Of a stretch of DNA of 61,531 nucleotides, positions 18,339 to 25,739 are shown one piece after another. Numbering within the stretch: position 1 is the first letter of the stretch; every line of letters starts with the position of its first letter. The notes beneath the pieces were generated by a model. The model worked only from the letters and a program-made list of their open reading frames with translations, was not told the origin of the DNA and did not search any database. Made by a program: the position numbers and the translations under genes. Source of the stretch: JBKEDF01 sp047975325 (lineage in GTDB: Bacteria; Pseudomonadota; Alphaproteobacteria; Rhodobacterales; Rhodobacteraceae); assembly GCA_047975325.1 (NCBI GenBank), contig JBKEDF010000040.1:1-61531 (forward strand), in the 5' to 3' direction.

Positions 18339-19285
18339 GATGCCTGATCGTGCAGCCTATCCATGAGGCGGGCCTTTTGCGGCTTACCAATAACGGGGTG
18401 GATCCGTTGATCTGCCCCGCCCCTGATATGGCAACGGTGGCAGAACATATCGGCGGCTGTCAGGCGGTGATCACGGGCCATGCCGGGCTTGATGCCGTGG
18501 CGCTTGCCGCAGCGAAACGGTTGCATGTCGTCATTGTGAATGGCGCTGATCATGGCCCGGTGGACAAGGATGCCGCGACCCGTGCAGGGGCCATCGTTGC
18601 GACAACCCCGGGGGGGAATGCGCATTCGGTTGCCGAACTGGCACTTGGCCTTGCGCTGGCCGTGGCAAGGCGGATACCGGCGGCGGATCGCGCCGTGCGC
18701 AAGGGTGGTCATGGCTTTCGCGAAACGCATCGATTTGCCGAATTGACGGGCAAGACCGCGCTGATCGTGGGGTGGGGGGCGACGGGGCGGCAGGCAGCGG
18801 CGCTTTATGCCCGGGCGCTGGACATGCGTATTCTGGTCCATTCCCCGCGCAGTCCGGAAATTCTGGAGGCCGAACGCGCGCCGTCCTTGACCGGTGCGCT
18901 GGCCCGTGCCGATCTGATATCGCTGCATACCCCCTTGCGGGAAGAAACACGTGGGCTTATCGGGCGGGCCGCACTTGCGGTGATGCGCCCCGGTGCGATC
19001 CTGATCAATGTCGCCGATGCCGGGCTGGTGGAGGAAACCGCGCTTTTGGCGGCGCTGCGTTCCGGGCGTATCGGTGGTGCGGCGCTGGATGCCTATTCTC
19101 CGGGCGCGCCGCAGGGGCCGCTGGCCGAATTGCCGAATGTAATCTTCACCCCACAGCTTGGTGGCAATACCGAAGAGGCGCAGCGCCAGATGGCCATAGC
19201 GGCGGCAGGTCAGGTCATTGCCGCGCTTGAAGGCCGGATGCCCGCGACCACCATCAACCCCGAAGCCTGGAGAACAAGGTCATGA
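18335..19285 (+). CDS. D-2-hydroxyacid dehydrogenase-like protein lacking the catalytic triad
   Basis: This 316-residue protein has the D-2-hydroxyacid dehydrogenase fold: N-terminal domain, GWGATG Rossmann loop (about 146-151), and the motif order of the family. The catalytic residues are replaced: the Arg of N-x-A-R-G is Asp228 (INVADAG), the Glu of the L-D-x-F-x-x-E-P motif is Gly257 (LDAYSPGAP), and the His of TPHxGG is Gln274 (FTPQLGG). A standard hydride transfer is therefore unlikely. It may be a binding or regulatory protein, or use a different chemistry. It is joined to both neighbours by ATGA overlaps. Confidence 0.85.
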   Translation: MRCLIVQPIHEAGLLRLTNNGVDPLICPAPDMATVAEHIGGCQAVITGHAGLDAVALAAAKRLHVVIVNGADHGPVDKDAATRAGAIVATTPGGNAHSVAELALGLALAVARRIPAADRAVRKGGHGFRETHRFAELTGKTALIVGWGATGRQAAALYARALDMRILVHSPRSPEILEAERAPSLTGALARADLISLHTPLREETRGLIGRAALAVMRPGAILINVADAGLVEETALLAALRSGRIGGAALDAYSPGAPQGPLAELPNVIFTPQLGGNTEEAQRQMAIAAAGQVIAALEGRMPATTINPEAWRTRS

Positions 19286-20532
19286 CCCGTACCGTTATCG
19301 AGGAGACCATTACGCGCGTGCTGGCGCGGATCAACGCGATTTCGGCGGAGGGGCCGGGCTGGACGCGACCTTCCTACAGTGATCTGGAAACCGAAGCCCA
19401 TGCGGTGGTTGAGGAGGAAGCACAGGCGCTTGGGCTGGTGGTCTGGCGCGATGCTGCGGGCAACCTTTATGCGCGGATGGCAGGGACGGGTGCGGATCCG
19501 GTGCCGCTTTATGTAGGCTCGCATCTCGATACGGTGGGGGAAGGCGGGGCCTATGACGGACAGGCCGGGGTGGTTGGTGCCCTGGCGCTGATGGCGGCGC
19601 TGCGTGATGCGGCGGTCGTGCCGCCGATGGATATCGTGCTGATCGTGACCCGCGCCGAGGAAAGCGTATGGTTCCCGGTTTCCTATATCGGTTCGCGTGC
19701 CGCGACGGGGCGCCTTGTGGCGGAAGACCTGGCCGCCCTGCGCAATGACAATGGACGCAGCCTTGCCGATCATATGCGCGATCAGGGCTATGATCCGGAT
19801 GCGGTGCTGGCCTTTTCCCCGCCGGATCCCGCCCGTTTCCTGGAATTTCACATCGAACAGGGCCCGGTGCTGCATGCAGCGCGGGAGCCCTATGCCATCG
19901 TGACCGCAATCCGGGGCGCGTTGCGATACCGCCAGGCGCGGATTTCCGGCATCTGGGCCCATTCGGGCGGAGCGCCGCGCGACAACCGGGCCGATTGCGT
20001 CATGGCCTTTGCCGACCTTGCCATGGCAATGGACCGTTTCTGGGGTGATCTTCTGGCCGGGGGCGGGGATCTGACCGTCACTTTCGGGCGCGTCGACGCC
20101 GCAGGTGGGCAGCATGCGCTGGCAAAGGTGCCGGGCGTACTGGATTTCTGTCTCGACCTGCGATCCGCCGAGGTGACAACGCTTGAACAGGCAGATGCGC
20201 GACTGAAAGCGGAAATCGCCAGGATTGAGGCCGAACGCCCCGGGATCCGTTTTGATCTGGGGGTGCAGAGTCGCAGCCAGCCTGCAAAACTTTCCCCCAC
20301 CATGGTGGATTTCATAGCACGGGGGGCGGCGCAGCTTGGCGATGAACCGCGCCGGATGCGGTCGGGCGGCGGCCATGATGCGGCGGCCTTCGCTACTGCG
20401 GGATGGGACAGCGTGATGGTTTTCATCCGCAATTGGGATGGCAGCCATAACCCCGATGAGGGGATGGATATTGCCGATCTTTCCCGTGCTGTTTCCGCCC
20501 TTTTCACGGCAGTTACGGGCGAAGGGGCCTGA
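19282..20532 (+). CDS. M20 family amidohydrolase, N-carbamoyl-L-amino acid hydrolase / allantoate amidohydrolase type
   Basis: This 416-residue enzyme shows the metal-site pattern of the L-carbamoylase/allantoate amidohydrolase group: GSHLDTV (His), GAYDGQAGV (Asp), AEES (Glu), FHIEQGP (His) and GSHNPDE (terminal His). It hydrolyses ureido groups such as N-carbamoyl-L-amino acids using two metal ions. It overlaps the preceding gene by ATGA. Paired with the D-carbamoylase at 13309 and the racemase, it would let both stereoisomers be used. Allantoate or a ureidoacid are alternative substrates. Confidence 0.88.
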   Translation: MTRTVIEETITRVLARINAISAEGPGWTRPSYSDLETEAHAVVEEEAQALGLVVWRDAAGNLYARMAGTGADPVPLYVGSHLDTVGEGGAYDGQAGVVGALALMAALRDAAVVPPMDIVLIVTRAEESVWFPVSYIGSRAATGRLVAEDLAALRNDNGRSLADHMRDQGYDPDAVLAFSPPDPARFLEFHIEQGPVLHAAREPYAIVTAIRGALRYRQARISGIWAHSGGAPRDNRADCVMAFADLAMAMDRFWGDLLAGGGDLTVTFGRVDAAGGQHALAKVPGVLDFCLDLRSAEVTTLEQADARLKAEIARIEAERPGIRFDLGVQSRSQPAKLSPTMVDFIARGAAQLGDEPRRMRSGGGHDAAAFATAGWDSVMVFIRNWDGSHNPDEGMDIADLSRAVSALFTAVTGEGA

Positions 20533-20546
20533 CCCTCTGGTCAGGC
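20527..20546. terminator. Hairpin embedding both convergent stop codons
   Basis: GCCTGACC-ctct-GGTCAGGC is a perfect 8-bp stem with a 4-nt loop. The stop of the M20 hydrolase (20530-20532) and the stop of the PfkB kinase (20541-20543, other strand) both lie inside it. It likely serves as a bidirectional terminator, though no long T-run follows. Confidence 0.55.
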
Positions 20547-21584
20547 TTGCGCTGTCGCCATTGGCAGGTTTTCGTGCCAGCCATGTTGTGCGGCGCGTTC
20601 GAGACAGGCTTCCATCGTTTCCATCGCGCCATAGGTTGCCACCTGCCGCAAGGAGGTCGCTGCCGCCGCATGGGCATGGGCAAGGCAATCCGCAAGCACC
20701 TTGCCGCGATGCAGCCCGCAAAAGAAACCTGCGGCAAAGGCGTCACCCGCGCCATTACTGCCGGCGATCTCGTTTGCAGGAACATCCACTGACGGATGGG
20801 TATGGACTGCCCCCCCCCGTTCAATTGCAATCGCACCGCCGGGAAAATGCACAACGACCAACCCGATCGTGCCAAGATCAAGGGCTTTTCGCGCTGCCGC
20901 GATGACATCGGGCAAGGAGGTCACCCCATCCCGCAGGGTGGGCAAATCGGCCAGTGCGCCGATTTCATAATCGTTGACCACCAGATAATCAAGGTATTCC
21001 AGACAGGGCAACATGATGCGGCGCAGATCGTCCCGCGGGATGCTCATGACCTCCATGTTGGTCTTCAGCCCCTGCGCCCGGGCCTTTTTCAGGACCGTTA
21101 CCCAGCCATTTGGATCACCCTGCCATGGCGCGTCCAGAAACTTGTGCGTTCCCGGCAGGCCCAGATGCAGCATCCAGGCCGTGCAGCCAGTGAAATCGAA
21201 ATGATCCGGGGTCATCCCATCGCTGGAAACAGCCTCGAACAGGTGGGTCCGCTTGCCATTTTCAAGCGAGGTGAAAGCCAGTGTCCGATGGGTCCTGAGC
21301 ACCGGGTCCACGGTAAAGCGCGCAGTCCCGATACCATGTTCACGTGCGATTTCGAAAAGAAGCCTGCCGTCCGGATCATCGCCGCAATACCCAATCCCCT
21401 CCACCGGGATTTCCGGTGCGAGGCGACGGATATCCACCGCAAAATTGCAACCTGACCCACCGCCCGATACCTCCCCGGACAGGATCCGGTTGGAGGTTTC
21501 TTCGGCAGGCCAGCAGGCCACCTTCATGTTGTAGTCGACGCACCATGTTCCGGCGGTGATGAAGCCTGTGCGGTTTTGCGGCAT
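20541..21584 (-). CDS. PfkB family carbohydrate kinase
   Basis: This 347-residue protein has the ribokinase/PfkB fold signatures: GGGSGCNFAVDIRRL near the N-terminus and the C-terminal GSNGAGDAFAAGF, whose Asp is the catalytic base. It would phosphorylate a sugar with ATP in the cytoplasm. It is the last gene of the frcBCA-like sugar operon, 49 bp after the aldolase-like gene. The sugar is unknown. It differs from the putative kinase FrcK of the rhizobial fructose operon only in what can be inferred from context. Confidence 0.9.
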   Translation of the reverse strand: MPQNRTGFITAGTWCVDYNMKVACWPAEETSNRILSGEVSGGGSGCNFAVDIRRLAPEIPVEGIGYCGDDPDGRLLFEIAREHGIGTARFTVDPVLRTHRTLAFTSLENGKRTHLFEAVSSDGMTPDHFDFTGCTAWMLHLGLPGTHKFLDAPWQGDPNGWVTVLKKARAQGLKTNMEVMSIPRDDLRRIMLPCLEYLDYLVVNDYEIGALADLPTLRDGVTSLPDVIAAARKALDLGTIGLVVVHFPGGAIAIERGGAVHTHPSVDVPANEIAGSNGAGDAFAAGFFCGLHRGKVLADCLAHAHAAAATSLRQVATYGAMETMEACLERAAQHGWHENLPMATAQA

Positions 21585-21633
21585 AACCTGGCTCTTAAAA
21601 TCGTTTCATGTCACCTGATTGGCACCAGTCCCG

Positions 21634-22626
21634 TCAGGCGGCTTGTTTCAGCACGGCTTCGGTCAGTTGCAGATCTTCCTCCAGCGGACGGATGGGTTTG
21701 ATCTTTCTGTCCTGAAGGCTGCCATGATAGGCGCGTACGGCTTCTTCCGAGCTGATTTCCCGCGCTGCGACGGCGCGCATCATCTCGACCATCGCCCTGG
21801 GGTCATCGGCCAGATTGATCTTGCGTCCGAAAAGTGCGACCCGCGCGCCATAACGTTCGATCTGGGCAATCAGCTCCAGACAATCGCGTGTGGTCCCCGC
21901 GCCTCCGCCCAGAATGCCGACCGTCATCGACGTGTCATAGCTTGCCAGTTCCTCCAGCGCGGCGGGGCCGTTATAAGCCATTTTCAAAAATTCCGGCCGT
22001 TCCGCTTTTGAAATTCCGGCCATGCTGCGCATGATTGCATCATTGACATAGCCGGGGATATCTTCTGCCGCGAGCCCGCAATCGACATTCGGATTGAACA
22101 CTTCGAGGAAATAGCGGAAGTCATTGGCTTGGGCGTCCGCACGAAAATCCGCGAAATGATCAAGCGAGGCGTAATCCCAATCGATATTGTTGTTGAACGT
22201 GATGGAATAGAGCCCCAGATCACAACCCAGTCGCCGGGCCACAGAAAGATCTGCCGTGCGGAACGGGCGCGAGGGGTGGGAGACGTAATCCGCCCCACGG
22301 AATACCCAGATATCAGTGGTGTCATTGGCACGGATTGCGGGTGTGACGCGGCTTGTCGTATAGATGCCGCGTTCGTTGAGAACCTCAAGATTGGATATCG
22401 AGGTCAGCATGATATCGACGATATCCTGTTCCACGATGCCTTGCACCTGATCAAGAAATTCCGACCGCGTGCGAAACCGGTTGGTGCTGCCATCGGCGTT
22501 GCGATGCGGGCCGCAGGATTTGATTGATGGTCCCATATCGCCATCCTTGGCATCGGCGATGATGAAATCACCGGGCTTGTAGGATCCGCCGCGGATCCTT
22601 CCGAGCTTTTCGTCCAGTCTGAGCAT
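21634..22626 (-). CDS. Class I aldolase-like protein (DeoC/LacD-type TIM barrel)
   Basis: This 330-residue protein has a TIM-barrel-like pattern with a candidate Schiff-base lysine in EFLKMAYNGPAALEEL, followed by TVGILGGGAGTT (phosphate-binding loop). It contains two runs typical of class I sugar-phosphate aldolases. The exact family is not certain by eye. In this operon it would cleave a phosphorylated ketose or deoxy-sugar made by the PfkB kinase. It lies 24 bp downstream of the ABC ATPase gene. Confidence 0.7.
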   Translation of the reverse strand: MLRLDEKLGRIRGGSYKPGDFIIADAKDGDMGPSIKSCGPHRNADGSTNRFRTRSEFLDQVQGIVEQDIVDIMLTSISNLEVLNERGIYTTSRVTPAIRANDTTDIWVFRGADYVSHPSRPFRTADLSVARRLGCDLGLYSITFNNNIDWDYASLDHFADFRADAQANDFRYFLEVFNPNVDCGLAAEDIPGYVNDAIMRSMAGISKAERPEFLKMAYNGPAALEELASYDTSMTVGILGGGAGTTRDCLELIAQIERYGARVALFGRKINLADDPRAMVEMMRAVAAREISSEEAVRAYHGSLQDRKIKPIRPLEEDLQLTEAVLKQAA

Positions 22627-22650
22627 CAGTTTATCCTTGCAGTTTGAGTT

Positions 22651-23484
22651 TCAAAGCGCGTTTTCCTGAACCGGGGGCTCCAGCGCCCCCGTCATGATTG
22701 CCACCGCATCCGACATGGAAATATCCCCGGGCCGGACCTGTGCGATGCGCCGGCCAAGGCGGTGGATATGAACCCGATCAGCAATGTCGAAGACCTGTGG
22801 CATGTTGTGGCTGATCAGAACGATGGAAATGCCGCGATCACGCACGTCGCGGATAAGGTCCAGCACCTTAGCGCTTTCCTTGACCCCCAGTGCTGCGGTT
22901 GGTTCGTCAAGCATTACCACCTTGGAACCAAAGGCGCAGGCACGCGCCACCGCGACGCCCTGTCGCTGACCGCCCGAAAGGGTTTCGACCACCTGATCGA
23001 TATTCTGGATCGTCATCAAGCCCAGATCGGAAAGATGCTTGCGTGCCTCTTCGCGCATCCGTGCCCGATCAAGGCTGCGCAGAACCCTTCCGCGCAGGCC
23101 CGGCCTGCGATATTCCCGGCCGAGGAACAGATTGTCCACGATGGTCAGCGATGGCGCCATGGCCAGCGTCTGGAACACCGTTTCGATTCCACGATTGCGG
23201 GCGTCCATCGGGTTGCGGAACTGGACTTCCTCCCCATTCAGCCAGATTTTCCCGGCATCGGGACGCAATGCACCGACCAGTGCCGAGATCATTGTGGATT
23301 TTCCCGCACCATTGTCGCCGATCACGGCAAGAATTTCGTTCGGGTAGAGATCGAAATCGCCGTTTTCAATCGCCACGACCCGTCCAAAGGCCTTGCGCAA
23401 CCCCCGCGCGGCAAGGATCTGCCCGTCATCCGGGCGGCTCGGGGCGGCTTTTCCAGACGTCAATTGGAAATCCTCCGCAGCCAT
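22651..23484 (-). CDS. frcA: Sugar ABC transporter ATP-binding protein (FrcA-like, single domain)
   Basis: This 277-residue protein is a single ABC domain: Walker A GDNGAGKST, signature TLSGGQRQG, Walker B VVMLDEP, switch His in LISHN. Unlike the usual two-domain CUT2 ATPases (about 500 residues), it is half length, as in the rhizobial fructose ATPase FrcA. It overlaps the permease gene by 25 bp. It drives uptake of a sugar by the permease and binding protein encoded upstream. Confidence 0.85.
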   Translation of the reverse strand: MAAEDFQLTSGKAAPSRPDDGQILAARGLRKAFGRVVAIENGDFDLYPNEILAVIGDNGAGKSTMISALVGALRPDAGKIWLNGEEVQFRNPMDARNRGIETVFQTLAMAPSLTIVDNLFLGREYRRPGLRGRVLRSLDRARMREEARKHLSDLGLMTIQNIDQVVETLSGGQRQGVAVARACAFGSKVVMLDEPTAALGVKESAKVLDLIRDVRDRGISIVLISHNMPQVFDIADRVHIHRLGRRIAQVRPGDISMSDAVAIMTGALEPPVQENAL

Positions 23485-24485
23485 TGGTCGATCGAGACCG
23501 CGATGATGATGAGAAAACCGATCGTGAATTCCTGCCAGAGCACATCCAGACCGGCCAGCGCCAGCCCGTTACGAAAGAACCCCACGATCAGCGCGCCGAT
23601 CAACGTGCCTGCAATGGAACCACGCCCGCCAAAAAGGCTTGTTCCGCCGATCACCACGGCGGTGATGCTGTCCAGATTGGCAGTACCCATGCCCAAGGGG
23701 CTGACCGCGCCAACCCGCCCGATCAACAGCCATCCGGCAAAGCCGCAGATCAGCCCGGCGATCAGGTAGACGCCAAACAGGACCTTTGTCGTGTTGATCC
23801 CCGAAAGACGTGCTGCATTGGGGTCGTCCCCCACGGCATAGACATGACGGCCAAAGGCGGTCCGGTTCAGCATGTACCACAGAAAGGCGGCAAGGATCAG
23901 CATCAGCAGCGACCCGATCGTTAGCCGTGCCGCACCAAATTGCAATGCTGTTCCCGTCCATTGCAGGATTGGCGCCACTGCCTCGATTTCCTGCTGGCGG
24001 ATCGTCTGGCCACGCGACCAGAGCTGTACCAGGGCGTTGAACACGCTCCATGTGCCCAGGGTGACGATAAAGGGTGGCAGGCGGATCAGTGTGACGAACA
24101 ACCCGTTCAATGCCCCGCAAAGCGTGCCGACCCCCATGCCAAGCAACAGCGCAAGGCCAGGGGGCAGACCCGTGTCCAGGGCCAGCCGGCCCATGGCGAT
24201 GGAACTCAGGACCAGGATCGCACCAACCGAAAGGTCGATCCCCGCCGTCAGGATCACCAGCGTTTGTGCCAGCGCTATGACCCCGATGATCGTGACCTGT
24301 TGCAAGACCAGCGACAGGTTGAACGGGTGAAAGAAACGTTCCCCCACCACAACGGAAAATACCAGAATACCAAGCAACAACACTCCCAGCGGAATGATCG
24401 TGGGATTGCTGTGCAGGCGGTTTATTATCCGCCGTCCCAATGTGTCATTCAGACTGTTGAATTGTGGAAGCTCCTGGCCGGACAT
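23460..24485 (-). CDS. frcC: Sugar ABC transporter permease (CUT2/FrcC-like)
   Basis: This 341-residue protein has about ten membrane segments and the CUT2 permease motifs (AQTLVILTAGIDLSVGAILVLSS; GRHVYAVGDDPNAARLSGIN). CUT2 importers move monosaccharides such as ribose, xylose or fructose. It is separated from the binding-protein gene by 66 bp carrying a strong hairpin. Confidence 0.9.
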   Translation of the reverse strand: MSGQELPQFNSLNDTLGRRIINRLHSNPTIIPLGVLLLGILVFSVVVGERFFHPFNLSLVLQQVTIIGVIALAQTLVILTAGIDLSVGAILVLSSIAMGRLALDTGLPPGLALLLGMGVGTLCGALNGLFVTLIRLPPFIVTLGTWSVFNALVQLWSRGQTIRQQEIEAVAPILQWTGTALQFGAARLTIGSLLMLILAAFLWYMLNRTAFGRHVYAVGDDPNAARLSGINTTKVLFGVYLIAGLICGFAGWLLIGRVGAVSPLGMGTANLDSITAVVIGGTSLFGGRGSIAGTLIGALIVGFFRNGLALAGLDVLWQEFTIGFLIIIAVSIDQWLRRISN

Positions 24486-24510
24486 GTTCCCTCCCGAGTT
24501 GCAGAAGCAA

Positions 24511-24545
24511 GGCCCGCATGGCCCCTTTGGGGTGCGATGCGGGCC
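24511..24545 (-). promoter_or_regulatory. Strong stem-loop between the binding protein and permease genes
   Basis: GGCCCGCAT...ATGCGGGCC (9-bp stem) encloses a second GGCCCC/GGGGT stem with a 3-nt loop. It sits just after the frcB-like stop. Such hairpins commonly protect the binding-protein mRNA or partly stop transcription, giving a higher binding-protein-to-permease ratio; that role is inferred. Confidence 0.65.
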
Positions 24546-24551
24546 GCAGGA

Positions 24552-25586
24552 TTATCCCCAACACATCGTCAGGGCTTCCTCGCTCGAAATGGATTCAAGA
24601 CCGTCGACCGGTTTGTCCGTTACCAGTTTTACCCCGGTATTGAAGAAATCCAGCCCCTCGCTGGGCGCGGGTACAGTGCCGTTCCTGGCATATTCGACCA
24701 CGGCCTCAACCCCGAGCGAGGCCATCAGCAGCGGGAATTGCATCGATGTCGCCCCAATCACCCCGTCCTTGACATTGGCCACACCGGGGCAACCACCATC
24801 GACGGAAGTGACCAGCACGCTGCCATCGTCCTTGCCTGCGGCCTTCAGTGCTTCCCAGGCCCCGGCCGCGGTGGGTTCGTTGATGGTATAGACGACGTTG
24901 ATGTCGTAGTCCTTTTGCAGCAGCGTCTCCATCCCGGTACGTCCGCCTGCTTCGGACCCCTGGCCCATTTCATGTCCTACGATGCGGGGGTCGTCCTCAT
25001 CATCGCGGCGGGACGGATCCTTGATGTCGATCCCAAAACCATCCATGAAACCCTGATCGCGGGCCACATCCACCGTAGGCTGGTTTTCAAGCGCATCGAT
25101 AAAGGCAACCTTCGCCGATTGCGCGGCTTCCTCACCCAATGTCTTGCGTGCCCATTCGCCAATCATTTGCCCGGCAAAGAAATTATCGGTTGCGAATGTC
25201 GCATCGGCGGCTTCCAGTGGCTCCAGCGGCGTGTCGAGTGCGATCACGAGGATTCCGGCATCACGCGCCTTCTGAACCGTCGGGACAATCGCCTTGGTAT
25301 CGCTGGCCAGAAGCAGGATACCCTTGGCCCCGGCCGAAATCAGGTTCTCGATCGCGGTGATCTGGGTATCGTTATCGCCATCGTATTTGCCCGCGAAGGC
25401 CTGCAGGTTGACGCCCAGTTCCTCGGCTTTTTCTGCTGCGCCTTCGCGCATCTTGACGAAAAACGGGTTGGTATCCGTCTTGGTGATCAGGCCGATCAGG
25501 ATTTCCTCATCCTGGGCTTGCGTTGTTGTTGTCGCCGCAAGAAGCGCTGCTGCGGAAACCACTGGTGTGAGCCAGTTGCTTTTCAT
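24552..25586 (-). CDS. frcB: Sugar ABC transporter, periplasmic binding protein (FrcB/RbsB-like)
   Basis: This 344-residue protein has a signal peptide (MKSNWLTPVVSAAALLAATTTTQA) and a periplasmic-binding-protein type 1 (ribose/fructose) fold, with EEILIGLITKTDTNPFFVKM, AGKYDGDNDTQITAIENLI and the ATDNFFAGQMIGEWA segment. It resembles rhizobial FrcB as remembered. The start at 25586 follows AGGGAGGAAG; the frame opens at 25658. It is the first gene of the operon (frcB, frcC, frcA, aldolase, kinase) and diverges from the ROK gene. Confidence 0.88.
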   Translation of the reverse strand: MKSNWLTPVVSAAALLAATTTTQAQDEEILIGLITKTDTNPFFVKMREGAAEKAEELGVNLQAFAGKYDGDNDTQITAIENLISAGAKGILLLASDTKAIVPTVQKARDAGILVIALDTPLEPLEAADATFATDNFFAGQMIGEWARKTLGEEAAQSAKVAFIDALENQPTVDVARDQGFMDGFGIDIKDPSRRDDEDDPRIVGHEMGQGSEAGGRTGMETLLQKDYDINVVYTINEPTAAGAWEALKAAGKDDGSVLVTSVDGGCPGVANVKDGVIGATSMQFPLLMASLGVEAVVEYARNGTVPAPSEGLDFFNTGVKLVTDKPVDGLESISSEEALTMCWG

Positions 25587-25645
25587 TTTTCTTCCTCCCT
25601 GATTGTGCATCTCCTCAAAATGCCCCCAGAGGGTGCGAAGGAGAT

Positions 25646-25672
25646 ATTCTTTTGTCAAGAATAATCATTCTT
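25646..25672. promoter_or_regulatory. Candidate ROK-repressor operator cluster
   Basis: Three half-sites ATTCTT-(5)-AAGAAT-(4)-ATTCTT form two overlapping inverted repeats in the AT-rich 153-bp gap between the sugar operon and the ROK gene. A TTGACA -35-like element on the minus strand (25653-25658) lies inside them, so bound repressor would block the frcB promoter. A second inverted repeat (GTATA...TATAC, 25676-25699) overlaps a possible plus-strand promoter (TATATA) for the ROK gene. Confidence 0.55.
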
Positions 25673-25739
25673 GGGGTATACTTTTGAAAAATTATATACA
25701 AAAGATTGTTGGAAAACTGAAAACAGGGCCAACGGATCC

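Noticed and set aside
10346..20532. A hydantoinase or dihydropyrimidinase gene in the carbamoylase island
   Set aside because: I looked for the HxH metal motif and HyuA/HyuB-type proteins among the island genes and found none; the only such amidohydrolase in the window is pyrC.
19210..20721. Minus-strand ORF of 503 codons opposite the M20 hydrolase
   Set aside because: It lacks any family motif and spans a well-supported enzyme gene.
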